A stretch of DNA of 30,073 nt, taken from NCBI GenBank assembly GCA_027483745.1, contig JAIXTZ010000367.1:1-30073 (forward strand). The letters run 5' to 3'. This document shows positions 1-8,081 of this stretch, piece after piece (within the stretch, counting starts at the first letter, position 1; the number at the start of each line of letters is the position of its first letter). The position numbers and the translations under genes are program-made. The stretch comes from Lysobacteraceae bacterium (GTDB lineage: Bacteria; Pseudomonadota; Gammaproteobacteria; Xanthomonadales; Xanthomonadaceae). The notes under the pieces were generated by a model, which was not told the origin of the DNA, searched no databases, and worked only from the letters and a program-made list of their open reading frames with translations.

Positions 1-638
1 CGGGTGCGGATCACGGTCTGCGCCAGCGCCGCCTCGGCGGTGGCGACGCGATCGCGCAACAGGCGTTCGGTGCTGCCGCCGGGGCCGGAGGCGCGCGCCT
101 GCGCTTCCGCTCCCGCCAGCGCGGCCTCGGCGACGCGACGGGCTTGCGTGGCCTGTTCGGCGCGGTCGCGGGCCACGAGGCCCTTGGCCGCGAGTTCGGC
201 GAAACGCGCGGCATCGCGACGCGCCTGTTCCGCCGCCCCACGCGCCTGCACCAGGGTGGCCGCGTCCACCGGACGCTCGCGCTCCAGCAATTGCGCGAGC
301 GCCGCGCGGGCTTCCTCGAGCCTCGCGCGCTCGTCGTCATCGGAGAGGCGCGCGACGACATCACCGGCGGCGAGGCGATCACCCTCGCGCACCGGGCGCT
401 CGACGACGGTGCCGGTGATCTCGCTGCCCACGGTGACGCGCGACGGCGTCTCGACGCGGCCAGTCGCGACGACGTTGGCGATCAGCGGACGGGCTTCGAC
501 GCGGTAGGCCTCGACGACGGGGCCGAACACCCAGCCGGGCGCGCGCATGGCGACGATGACGATCAGCGCGAGGGCCGCGATGAGCCACGGCCAGCGGCGG
601 CGCAGCGCGGGCAAGAAAGCGGACGGGGAAGGCGACAT
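1..638 (-). CDS. HlyD-family periplasmic adaptor (membrane fusion protein), C-terminus missing
   Basis: This is the N-terminal 212 residues of an adaptor protein; the gene leaves the window at its 3' end. It opens with MSPSPSAFLPALRRRW, then a hydrophobic anchor at about residues 16-33 (WPWLIAALALIVIVAM), so it is probably held in the inner membrane facing the periplasm. Residues about 70-105 form a biotinyl-lipoyl half-motif (GSEITGTVVERPVREGDRLAAG). An Ala/Arg/Glu-rich helical hairpin of about 100 residues follows, typical of adaptors that bridge an inner-membrane pump to an outer-membrane channel. The start is the ATG at 638, the only one that gives the membrane anchor. It lies 38 bases downstream of the SDR gene on the same strand, so the two may be co-transcribed. 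The pump partner, ABC or RND, would lie outside the window. Confidence 0.82.
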   Translation of the reverse strand, partial: MSPSPSAFLPALRRRWPWLIAALALIVIVAMRAPGWVFGPVVEAYRVEARPLIANVVATGRVETPSRVTVGSEITGTVVERPVREGDRLAAGDVVARLSDDDERARLEEARAALAQLLERERPVDAATLVQARGAAEQARRDAARFAELAAKGLVARDRAEQATQARRVAEAALAGAEAQARASGPGGSTERLLRDRVATAEAALAQTVIRT

Positions 639-676
639 GCCCCGAGGGTAGCGCAGGCGGGGACGCGCCGAGTCGG

Positions 677-1627
677 TTACGCCGCGGCGGCGGGGCGTTC
701 GCTGATCGACCGCGCGCGCTGACGCAGCACGCCCACCAGCGCGTCAGCGCTCGCACCGCCGCGCGTCATCGCGAAGGCGTGTTCCGTGTCGCGGTGGCGG
801 TCCAGCCAGAGCCCACCCTCCGGATGCGGCTCGGGGCGGGTGGCGGCCAGCCACAGCGCGGTGTCGGCGCCTTGCTCACCGGTGCGCAACAGGCGTTGCA
901 TCACCCGGCGGAACCCCGGCAGCGCCGTGCGCACGCCCTCGGTGTCGACCCAGCCCGGATGCATCGCGTGGGCGCGCGGGCCCTGCGTGTCCGCGTTCCA
1001 CGCCCGGGTGAGCTCGATCTGCGCCCGCTTGTGCTGCGCGTAGGCCATGAAGCCGTCGTACTGCGCCGGCTCGTGCGCTTCGAGCGCATCGAGGTCGAGT
1101 CGCGCGCCGTAAGCGCCGCCCGAGCTCACCGAGATCACGACGCTGCCCGCATCGAGCGCCCCAGCCTCGCGCAGCGACGCCGTCATGGCGAAAGGCACCA
1201 GCAGGTTGGTCGCGAAGCTGGCCTCGACGCCCTCGGCGGTCCGGCGATACGCATGCAGCATCACGCCAACGTTGTGCACCAGCACGTCGAAACGCGGCGC
1301 CCGGGCGGCCCAGGCCTCCGCCGCGCCGACGCTCGACAGATCGATGCGGGCGGGGTGCAGCCTTCGGCCCTCGGCGCCGGCTTCCCGACGCAGGGCCTCG
1401 ATCTTGGCCGGGTCCCGCGCCAGCGCGTGCACTTCCGCGCCGGCGCGCAGCGCGCCGAGCGCGATGGCCCGGCCGATGCCGCCACTGGCCCCGGTCACGC
1501 ACCAGCGCTGGCCGCGGAAGTCGAACGGCGGGCAAGGGCGCGCCACCAGGCGGCGGCGATGGCCGACGGTGGAGAAGGGGACGGCGAAGCGGGTGTAGAA
1601 GACGAGGGAAGCGAGCGTTTTCAGCAT
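677..1627 (-). CDS. Short-chain dehydrogenase/reductase (SDR) family protein
   Basis: A 316-residue NAD(P)-dependent oxidoreductase of the classical SDR fold. The cofactor-binding motif TGASGGIG is at residues 45-52, an HNVG variant of the NNAG motif follows the fourth strand (VLVHNVGVML), a serine strand (VVISVSSGG) comes next, and the catalytic YxxxK is in YAQHKRAQIE. About 40 residues with a hydrophobic patch (LASLVFYTRFAVPF) precede the Rossmann fold. This layout resembles the DHRS12-like group, whose substrates are poorly known. The ATG at 1627 was chosen because the open frame continues upstream for hundreds of codons only as an antisense shadow of the RND permease. The gene is divergent from the RND operon at 1775. 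Substrate unknown. Confidence 0.85.
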   Translation of the reverse strand: MLKTLASLVFYTRFAVPFSTVGHRRRLVARPCPPFDFRGQRWCVTGASGGIGRAIALGALRAGAEVHALARDPAKIEALRREAGAEGRRLHPARIDLSSVGAAEAWAARAPRFDVLVHNVGVMLHAYRRTAEGVEASFATNLLVPFAMTASLREAGALDAGSVVISVSSGGAYGARLDLDALEAHEPAQYDGFMAYAQHKRAQIELTRAWNADTQGPRAHAMHPGWVDTEGVRTALPGFRRVMQRLLRTGEQGADTALWLAATRPEPHPEGGLWLDRHRDTEHAFAMTRGGASADALVGVLRQRARSISERPAAAA

Positions 1628-1774
1628 CAGGGAATCATGGCGGAAGGGCCGCCGAAGCCCGGTGATGGGCGCGCCAGCGGCGGGTGACGATGCCGCGCCA
1701 TGTCGCCGTGACGACGACGCATCGCCTACGTTCCGCCGTCGGAACCACCCCGTCGCCCCCTGGAACGCCTTCCG

Positions 1775-4700
1775 ATGTGGATCGTCCTCTACGCCCTGCA
1801 GCGCAGGTACTCGATCGGCGTGCTCGCCATCCTGCTGCTGCTGTTCGGCCTGCTGTGGATGCGCCAGATGTCCACCGACGTGCTGCCGGAGGTGGAGACG
1901 CCCTCGGTCAACGTCATCTGGACCTACCAGGGCCTCAACGCGGCGGAAATGGCCTCGAAGATCACGACCTTCGGGGAGACGGTCATCCTCAACAACGTGG
2001 ACGACGTCCGCGAGGTGCGCTCCGAGACGATGTCCGGCGTGGCGGTGATCCGCGTGGACTTCCAGCCGGGCGTGGCCATCGACGTGGCGCTGTCGCAGGT
2101 CACCGCGGTGTCGCAGACGATCCTCCGGCGCATGCCACCCGGGGTGTCGCCGCCGCTGATCGTGCGGAACATCCAGTCGAGCACCCCGATCCTGCAGCTG
2201 GTGCTGTCCTCCGACACGCTGACCGACGGCGCGCTGTTCGACTACGCGCGACTGCAGCTGCGCGGCCAGATCCAGGCGATCCCCGGCATCCGCATGACCC
2301 TGCCCTACGGCGGCGCGGCGCGGCAGGTGATGGTGGACCTCGACCCGACGCGCCTGAGCCAGTACGGGCTCACCGCCGCCGACGTCGCCGCGGCCATCGC
2401 CCGGCAAGCCCCCACCTTGCCCTCCGGCGCGCTGCGCGAAGGCGCCCGCGAGATCCAGATCACCCTCGACGCCAGCCCGGAAAGCGTGGCGGGGTTCGCC
2501 GACCTGCCCGTGCGCCAGGACGCGAACGGCGTGGTCTACCTGCGGGACGTCGCCAACGTCCGCGACGGGGAGGCCCTGCAGACCAGCCTCGCCCGGCTGG
2601 ACGGCAACAACGCCGCGATCGTCTCGATCATCAAGCTCGGCGGCGCCTCGACGGTGGACATCGTGCGCGACATCCGCGCGCGACTGCCGCAGATCCGCGC
2701 CTCGGCACCGGAGGGCCTGCGGATCGAGCCGATCTTCGACCAGTCGACCTTCGTCGAGAACGCGGTGGCCCACGTGCGCTTCGAGGCCGTGGTCGTCGGC
2801 TTGCTGGTGGCCACCGTGGTGCTGCTGGCCCTGGGCTCCTGGCGCTCGACGCTGATCGTGCTGGCGTCGATCCCGCTGGCCCTGCTCGCCTCGGTGATCG
2901 GCCTGCACCTGCTCGGGCACACCTTCAACGTGATGACGCTCGGCGGGCTCGCCCTGGCCATTGGCATCCTCGTCGACAACGCGCTGGTCGAGATCGAGAA
3001 CATCAACCGCCACCTCGACATGGGCAAGCCGGTGCGGCAGGCGATCGTCGATGGCGCGCAGCAGATCGTCTTCCCGGAGTTCGTCTCGACGCTGGCGATC
3101 TGCATCGTCTTCACGCCCATGTTCCTGCTCACGGGCACGTCGGCTTACGTGTTCGCGCCGCTCGCGCTGGCGGTGATCTTCGCGATGGTGGCCTCGTTCC
3201 TGCTGTCGAGGACCCTGGTACCGACGCTGGCACTGATGCTGCTGCCGGCCGATCGCGCCAGCCGCCTGGCGCAGGTTCGGGCGCCCGGTGCGCTGCTGCG
3301 CGTGCACCATCGCGTCGAACACGGGCTGGACGCCCTGCGCGATCGCCACCGCGCCGCACTGGAACGCGCCTTCGCGACGCCGCTGCCGCTGCTGCTGGCC
3401 GGCGGCGCCGTGCTGATGCTGGGCGCGCTGCTGGCCGGCGCCTTGGGGCGCGACTACTTCCCGCGCACCGACGCCGGGCTGATCCGCCTGCAGATCCGCG
3501 CCGAGGCCGGAACCCGACTGGAAGACACGGGCCGGGCTTTCGCGGCGGTGCAGGCGCGGGTGCGCGAGGTGATCCCGCCCGGAGAACTGCAGGCCATCAG
3601 CGAAATCATCGGCGTGCCGGACGCGGTGAACCTCGGCTGGGTGCAGAGCGCCGTGGTCGGCGGCTTCGAGGGCGAGATGCTGGTCCAGCTCGCGCCCGGC
3701 CATGGCCCGACAAGGGTCCATCTCGCGGCCCTCCGCCGCATGCTGCGCGAGGAGTTTCCGCAGCTCACCGCCTTCGCCCTGCCTGCGGATGCCACCAGCA
3801 TGACCTTGGCCGGCGCGGCGCCCACCGACTTCGAAGTGCGCTTCGTCGGCCGCGACGTGCCGGGCAACCTGGCCCTGGCCCGGGAGCTCATGCAGCGGCT
3901 GCGCGACGTGGACGGCGCCACCGACGTCGTGCTGCGCCAGGTGCTGAACCTGCCGGAGTACGCGATCCGCATCGACCGCGACCGCGCTGCCGCGCTGGGC
4001 GTCGAGGCCGACGCCGCCGTGCGCGCGGTGCTGGCCGCGCTCGGCTCGTCCGGGGCGGTGCAGCCGGTGTTCTGGGCCGACCCCCGCACCGGCAGCTCCA
4101 ACGCCGTGCAGCTGCAGGCGCCGCCGCTGTCGCTCGAGCGCATCGACGCCCTGCTCGCCGCGCCGGTCGGCCGCGCGGCGGACGGCACGGCGATCCCGCT
4201 GTCGGCGGTCGCGACGGCGTTGCCGCGGCAGGTGCCGGCGAGCATCGGCCGGGTGACGCTCACCCCCACCTTCAGCGTGCTGGCGAACGTCGAGGATCGC
4301 GATCTCGGCAGCGTGCTCGACGCGCTCGAGGCGATCACCGCCGAACTGGCGGCACGCCAGCCGCCGGCCAACCGCATCGAGCTCCGCGGCCAGGCCGAGG
4401 CCATGCGCTCGGCGTACGCCGAGCTCGCCGGGGGCCTCGCGCTGGCCGGCGTGCTCGTGTTCCTGGTGCTGGTGGTGAACTTCCAGTCGTGGTCGACGCC
4501 GCTGATCGCGATGTCGGGCCTGCCCATCGCCGTGGCCGGCTCCGTGACGGCACTGTTCGTGCTGCAGACGCCGCTGAGCGTGCCGGCGCTGATGGGCCTG
4601 TTGATGGTCATCGGCGTCTCCACCGCGAACAGCGTGCTGGTGGCGAGCTTCGCGCGCGACCGCCTGCTCGAAGGAGCCAGCGCCGCCGAAGCGGCCCTGG

Positions 4701-4942
4701 ACGCCGCCGCCATCCGCCTGCGGCCGGTGCTGATGACCGCCGGAACCATGGTCGTCGGTCTCGTGCCGATGGCACTCGGCGTCGGCGATGGCGGCGAGCA
4801 GAACGCACCGCTGGGGCGAGCGGTCATCGGCGGCCTGCTGTTCGGCACCGTCGCCACGCTGGTGCTGGTCCCCCTCGCCTTCGCCCGTTTCGCCCGCGCG
4901 TCGCGCGCGGACGAACCCGCCCTCCTGGAGCCCGCCGCATGA
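1775..4942 (+). CDS. RND-family efflux transporter permease (HAE1/AcrB-like)
   Basis: A 1055-residue inner-membrane pump, the usual length for AcrB-like permeases, expected to use the proton gradient to export hydrophobic compounds. The N-terminal helix (MWIVLYALQRRYSIGVLAIL) and the DVLPEVETPSVNV segment are typical of the family. Two clusters of transmembrane helices (about residues 335-495 and 885-1040) flank two large periplasmic porter domains. In TM4 the motif is GILVDNALVEIEN, with Asp401 and Asn402 where AcrB has two aspartates. In TM10 the segment VSTANSVL has Ala951 at the AcrB Lys940 position. Many HAE1 relatives depart from the AcrB relay in this way, so this is not proof of inactivity. 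A GGAA at 1762 supports the ATG at 1775. The stop overlaps the adaptor start (ATGA), indicating translational coupling. Confidence 0.93.
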   Translation: MWIVLYALQRRYSIGVLAILLLLFGLLWMRQMSTDVLPEVETPSVNVIWTYQGLNAAEMASKITTFGETVILNNVDDVREVRSETMSGVAVIRVDFQPGVAIDVALSQVTAVSQTILRRMPPGVSPPLIVRNIQSSTPILQLVLSSDTLTDGALFDYARLQLRGQIQAIPGIRMTLPYGGAARQVMVDLDPTRLSQYGLTAADVAAAIARQAPTLPSGALREGAREIQITLDASPESVAGFADLPVRQDANGVVYLRDVANVRDGEALQTSLARLDGNNAAIVSIIKLGGASTVDIVRDIRARLPQIRASAPEGLRIEPIFDQSTFVENAVAHVRFEAVVVGLLVATVVLLALGSWRSTLIVLASIPLALLASVIGLHLLGHTFNVMTLGGLALAIGILVDNALVEIENINRHLDMGKPVRQAIVDGAQQIVFPEFVSTLAICIVFTPMFLLTGTSAYVFAPLALAVIFAMVASFLLSRTLVPTLALMLLPADRASRLAQVRAPGALLRVHHRVEHGLDALRDRHRAALERAFATPLPLLLAGGAVLMLGALLAGALGRDYFPRTDAGLIRLQIRAEAGTRLEDTGRAFAAVQARVREVIPPGELQAISEIIGVPDAVNLGWVQSAVVGGFEGEMLVQLAPGHGPTRVHLAALRRMLREEFPQLTAFALPADATSMTLAGAAPTDFEVRFVGRDVPGNLALARELMQRLRDVDGATDVVLRQVLNLPEYAIRIDRDRAAALGVEADAAVRAVLAALGSSGAVQPVFWADPRTGSSNAVQLQAPPLSLERIDALLAAPVGRAADGTAIPLSAVATALPRQVPASIGRVTLTPTFSVLANVEDRDLGSVLDALEAITAELAARQPPANRIELRGQAEAMRSAYAELAGGLALAGVLVFLVLVVNFQSWSTPLIAMSGLPIAVAGSVTALFVLQTPLSVPALMGLLMVIGVSTANSVLVASFARDRLLEGASAAEAALDAAAIRLRPVLMTAGTMVVGLVPMALGVGDGGEQNAPLGRAVIGGLLFGTVATLVLVPLAFARFARASRADEPALLEPAA

Positions 4943-6084
4943 GCCCCTTCCACCCGCGCCGTCCGGCGCTCGTCATCGCCCTCGCCCTCGGCATCAGCGC
5001 GGCCACGGCGGCCGTCGTCGCCATCGCGCAGGGCGGCACCGCGTCGCCGGGAGCGTCCGGCGCCGCCGCGGCGCTCCCCACCGTCCGGGTGGCGACGGCC
5101 GCCGCGCTCGACGGCTTGCGCACCCTGGAGCTGCCTGCGCGAACCGCACCGATCGCCGAGGCCGCCATCCACGCCCGTGCGACGGGGCTGGTCGCCGAAC
5201 GTCGCGTCGACCTCGGCGACGCGGTGCGCGAAGGCGACGTGCTGGCCGTCATCAGTGCGCCGGAAGTCGACGCCGCGCTCGCCGAGGCCCGGGCCCGCGC
5301 CAACGTCGCCCGCGCCGAAGCCCGCCTGGCGCAGGTGAATCGGGAACGTGCGGAAGCGGTCATCGCCCGGGGCGCGATCTCGCAGGAAACCCTGACCACC
5401 CGCATCGCCGAGCATGAACGCGCCGTCGCCGCCCGCCGGGCGGCCGAGCAGAACGTGGCGCGCTGGCAGCAAACGCAGGGCTTCCAAACCGTGCGGGCCC
5501 CGTTCGACGGCACCATCACCGCGCGCCACGTCGAGCGCGGCGACCGCGTCACCGGCGACCAGGCCGGCGGCGCGACGCCGCTGTTCGAGATCGCGCGGCT
5601 GGACCGGCTGCGCGCTGCCATCGACGTTCCGCCGTCGGCCGCCCTGCAGATCGACGAGGGCGTCGAGGTCACGCTGCAATTCACCGAACTGCCCGGCCGC
5701 CGTTTCGACGCGGCGATCGCGCGGCGTGCCGGAGTCATCGATCCCGCTCGCGGCACGATGCGCGTCGAGCTGGAGCTCGACAACACCGGATCGATGTTGC
5801 CAGCCGGCCTGGTGGGCCAGGCACGGCTGTCGCTGCCGTCGCCCGCTGGCGCCAGCCTGGTGCCCACCAACGCCATCCGCCTGCAGGAAGGCCGCGCCAC
5901 CGTGGCCACGCTCGACGACGGCGACGTGCTGCGCTTCGTGCCGGTGACCGTGGGCCGCAACCTCGGCGCGCAGGTCGAGGTGCTGGCCGGATTGGCGCCC
6001 GGCACGCGGGTGGTGCTCGCGCCGAACGCGCTGCTGAAGGACGGCGAGGCCGTGCGCGTGGTCCCGCCGACGCCGGGGGGATGA
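4939..6084 (+). CDS. RND efflux periplasmic adaptor subunit
   Basis: A 381-residue membrane fusion protein for the upstream permease. A signal or anchor helix is at residues about 10-32. Then come a lipoyl half (ATGLVAERRVDLGDAVREGD), an alpha-hairpin of Ala/Arg/Glu heptads at about 95-175, the second lipoyl half (VRAPFDGTITARHVERGDRV), a beta-barrel domain (LRAAIDVPPSAALQIDEG) and a membrane-proximal domain ending in LKDGEAVRVVPP. These are the ordered parts of an AcrA/MexA-type adaptor. The start ATG overlaps the permease stop by four bases, so one mRNA with coupled translation is expected. The order permease then adaptor is the reverse of most RND operons, and no outer-membrane factor gene follows. 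A shared TolC-like channel from elsewhere would be needed. Confidence 0.9.
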   Translation: MSPFHPRRPALVIALALGISAATAAVVAIAQGGTASPGASGAAAALPTVRVATAAALDGLRTLELPARTAPIAEAAIHARATGLVAERRVDLGDAVREGDVLAVISAPEVDAALAEARARANVARAEARLAQVNRERAEAVIARGAISQETLTTRIAEHERAVAARRAAEQNVARWQQTQGFQTVRAPFDGTITARHVERGDRVTGDQAGGATPLFEIARLDRLRAAIDVPPSAALQIDEGVEVTLQFTELPGRRFDAAIARRAGVIDPARGTMRVELELDNTGSMLPAGLVGQARLSLPSPAGASLVPTNAIRLQEGRATVATLDDGDVLRFVPVTVGRNLGAQVEVLAGLAPGTRVVLAPNALLKDGEAVRVVPPTPGG

Positions 6085-6099
6085 CCCGCCATGCGGCAA

Positions 6100-6123
6100 C
6101 CCCGGCGCATGGGCGCGCCGGGG
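6100..6123 (+). terminator. Hairpin terminator candidate after the RND operon
   Basis: CCCCGGCGC at 6100-6108 pairs perfectly with GCGCCGGGG at 6115-6123 around a 6-base loop. The 9-bp all-GC stem sits 16 bases after the adaptor stop and 17 bases before the response-regulator start. No T-run follows, so it is a stable stem-loop rather than a textbook intrinsic terminator. It separates the pump operon from the regulator gene. Confidence 0.45.
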
Positions 6124-6139
6124 ACGTTACGCTCGACCC

Positions 6140-6790
6140 ATGCGCCTGCTGCTTGCCGACGACCACCCGCTGTTCCGCGATGCCCTGACCCGGCTGGTCG
6201 GAGCGTTCTGGCCTGGCGCCGCGATCCACACCGCCGCCGATGCCGAAGGCGTCTTCGCGCTCGCCGAAGCCCATCCGGACGCTGACCTGCTGCTGCTCGA
6301 CCTGACCATGCCGGGAGCGCGCGGCTTCTCGGTGCTGGTGCACCTGCGCGCCCAGCATCCGGCGCTGCCGATCGTGATGGTGAGCGCGCGCGACGATGCG
6401 GAGACCCAGCGCCGCGCGCTGGACCACGGGGCGGCGGGCTTCCTGTCGAAGTCGGCGTCGCCGGAGGCCATGCAGCGCACGCTCGACGCGGTGCTGGCCG
6501 GCGACCGTCCGCAGGCGCCGGCAGCGAGCCTCCCAGTCGGCGCGGACGAGCGCGCCGTGGCCGCCCGCATCGCCACGCTGACCCCGGCGCAGTTCCGGGT
6601 GCTCAGCCGCGTGGCCGCTGGCTTGTTGAACAAGCAGATCGCCTGGGAGCTCGGCATCGGCGAGGCGACGGTCAAGGCGCACATGGGCGCCGTGCTCGAC
6701 AAGCTCGGCGCCACCAACCGCACGCAGGCGGTGTTGATGCTGGGCCAGCTGGGCCTCGAGCCGCCGGCACCGATCCCCGACGAGGACTGA
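6140..6790 (+). CDS. NarL/LuxR-type response regulator, CrbR/ErdR-like
   Basis: A 216-residue two-component DNA-binding regulator. The receiver domain spans about residues 1-118, with the acidic pocket at Asp7-Asp8 (LLADDHPLFRDAL), the phosphoacceptor Asp54 in LLLDLTMPG, a Ser switch in MVSARDD and the conserved Lys104. A LuxR-type helix-turn-helix lies at about 147-205 (LTPAQFRVLSRVAAGLLNKQ then GEATVKAHMGAVLDKLG). Length and the LNKQIAWELGI helix match the CrbR/ErdR type, which in Vibrio and Pseudomonas activates acetyl-CoA synthetase genes with the kinase CrbS/MxtR. A CrbS-like kinase is encoded nearby at 8082-11504, which supports the pairing. No acetate gene is visible in the window, so the target is inferred only from family knowledge. 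Confidence 0.85.
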   Translation: MRLLLADDHPLFRDALTRLVGAFWPGAAIHTAADAEGVFALAEAHPDADLLLLDLTMPGARGFSVLVHLRAQHPALPIVMVSARDDAETQRRALDHGAAGFLSKSASPEAMQRTLDAVLAGDRPQAPAASLPVGADERAVAARIATLTPAQFRVLSRVAAGLLNKQIAWELGIGEATVKAHMGAVLDKLGATNRTQAVLMLGQLGLEPPAPIPDED

Positions 6791-6800
6791 GCCCCGCGGC

Positions 6801-6827
6801 GCGCCGGCCCCTCAGGGACGGGCGCGC
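6801..6827. terminator. Weak stem-loop between convergent genes
   Basis: GCGCGCC at 6801-6807 pairs with GGCGCGC at 6821-6827 around a 13-base loop. It overlaps the stop codon of the sugar dehydrogenase and follows the response-regulator stop by 10 bases. It may serve both converging transcripts. There is no T-run and the GC content makes chance pairing likely. Confidence 0.22.
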
Positions 6828-8020
6828 TCGATCGCCTGCGGTGCGGCGGGCGTCGCGGCCGCCGTGGCCGGCACGAAGCGCAGCACGCGGCCGGCCTTCT
6901 CGTCGGTCAGCACGTAGACGAAACCGTCGGGCCCGACCTCCACCTCGCGCACGCGCTGGCCCACGCGCAGCGCCGTTTCGCCCTGCACGCGGCCGGCGTC
7001 ATCGAGGTCGATGCGGCGCACGTCGAGGCTGACCAGCGAGCCGGAGAACAGGTCGCCGCGCCAGTCGGGGAACGCGTCACCCGCGTACACCGCAAGGCCG
7101 GACGGCGCGACCGCGGTGTCCCACAGCAGGACCGGGTCGACCATGCCGTCGCGGCGCGTGGCCTCGCCGACCGGCTCGGCGGTGACGTAGTCGCGGGTCA
7201 GGCTGACCAGCGGCCAGCCGTGGTTGTTGCCGGCCTGCACGCGGTTGAGTTCGTCGCCGCCCAGCGAGCCGTGCTCGGTGGCCCACACGGCGTTGCGCGC
7301 GGCATCGACGGCAAGGCCCTGGATGTTGCGGTGGCCGATCGACCAGACGCCCGTGGCGCTGCCCGCGAAAGGCGCGTCCGCCGGCGCGCTGCCGTCGTCC
7401 TTGAGCCGCAGGATCTTGCCCAGGTGGCTGGCCGGGTCTTGCGCCTTCTCGCGCACGAACGCGCCGTCGAGCATCGTCGGCGGGTTGCCGCCGTCGCCGA
7501 TCGAGACAAGCAGCGAGCCGTCGGACAGGAAGGCCAGCCGCGAGCCGAAGTGACCGGCCGCGGGCTTGGGCGAATTGCTCTCGAAGATCACCTCGAGGCC
7601 TTCCAGCGCCGTGCCGGTGAAGCGCGCCCGGGCCACGCGCGTGGTGTTGGCCTCGGGCGTGCCGTGCGCGTAGGTGAGGTAGACGAGGCGATTGTCGGCG
7701 AAGCGGGGGTGCAGGACGACATCCAGCAGGCCGCCCTGGTTCTGCGCGAACACCTCGGGCACGCCAGCCACGGGCTCGGGCTGCAGCACGCTGTCGCGGA
7801 TCACGCGGAGGCGGCCGGGCCGCTCGGTCACCAGTGCGCTGCCGTCGGGCAGGAAGGCCAGGCCCCAGGGGTGCTCGAGGCCTTCGATCCAGACCTCGCG
7901 GCGGGCGCCGGTCTGGATCGGGACGTTGCGCGCCGACAGCACGGTGCCTTCCGGCATGGCGGGCGCGGGGGCCGCGGTGGTGGCGAGGCTGGCGGCGAAC
8001 AGGGCGGTGGTTAGCGGCAT
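6812..8020 (-). CDS. Secreted PQQ-dependent sugar dehydrogenase (glucose/sorbosone dehydrogenase family)
   Basis: A 402-residue six-bladed propeller of the soluble glucose/sorbosone dehydrogenase family (YliI-like), expected to oxidise aldose sugars in the periplasm with PQQ. An N-terminal signal peptide (MPLTTALFAASLATTAAPAP) is followed by the hallmark strands HPWGLAFLPDGSALVTERPG, QGGLLDVVLHP, VSIGDGGNPP, GHRNIQGLAVD and TEHGSLGGDELN, ending in VGPDGFVYVLTDEKAGRVLRF. The ATG at 8020 was chosen. The open frame extends 12 codons further to a TTG but that would place charged residues before the signal peptide. It lies between the two halves of a two-component system and is transcribed in the same direction as the kinase, 61 bases downstream of it. 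No PQQ synthesis genes are in the window. Confidence 0.88.
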   Translation of the reverse strand: MPLTTALFAASLATTAAPAPAMPEGTVLSARNVPIQTGARREVWIEGLEHPWGLAFLPDGSALVTERPGRLRVIRDSVLQPEPVAGVPEVFAQNQGGLLDVVLHPRFADNRLVYLTYAHGTPEANTTRVARARFTGTALEGLEVIFESNSPKPAAGHFGSRLAFLSDGSLLVSIGDGGNPPTMLDGAFVREKAQDPASHLGKILRLKDDGSAPADAPFAGSATGVWSIGHRNIQGLAVDAARNAVWATEHGSLGGDELNRVQAGNNHGWPLVSLTRDYVTAEPVGEATRRDGMVDPVLLWDTAVAPSGLAVYAGDAFPDWRGDLFSGSLVSLDVRRIDLDDAGRVQGETALRVGQRVREVEVGPDGFVYVLTDEKAGRVLRFVPATAAATPAAPQAIERARP

Positions 8021-8081
8021 GGGGAGGGTTTCGGGCGAAGAGAGCCTAAATCGCAACGGATCGCCCGTCAGCGGAGCGTGT

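Noticed and set aside
677..3721. 1014-residue minus-strand open frame covering the SDR and continuing through the permease gene
   Set aside because: Only the part up to 1627 has SDR features. The rest is His/Arg/Gln-rich sequence antisense to the well-supported permease, a normal effect of high GC.
1684..6084. 1466-residue plus-strand open frame ahead of the adaptor
   Set aside because: The first about 1085 codons are an out-of-frame shadow of the permease. The true adaptor begins at 4939 with an ATGA overlap.
8021..8056. TTG start extending the sugar dehydrogenase by 12 codons
   Set aside because: It would put charged residues ahead of a well-formed signal peptide; the ATG at 8020 fits better.
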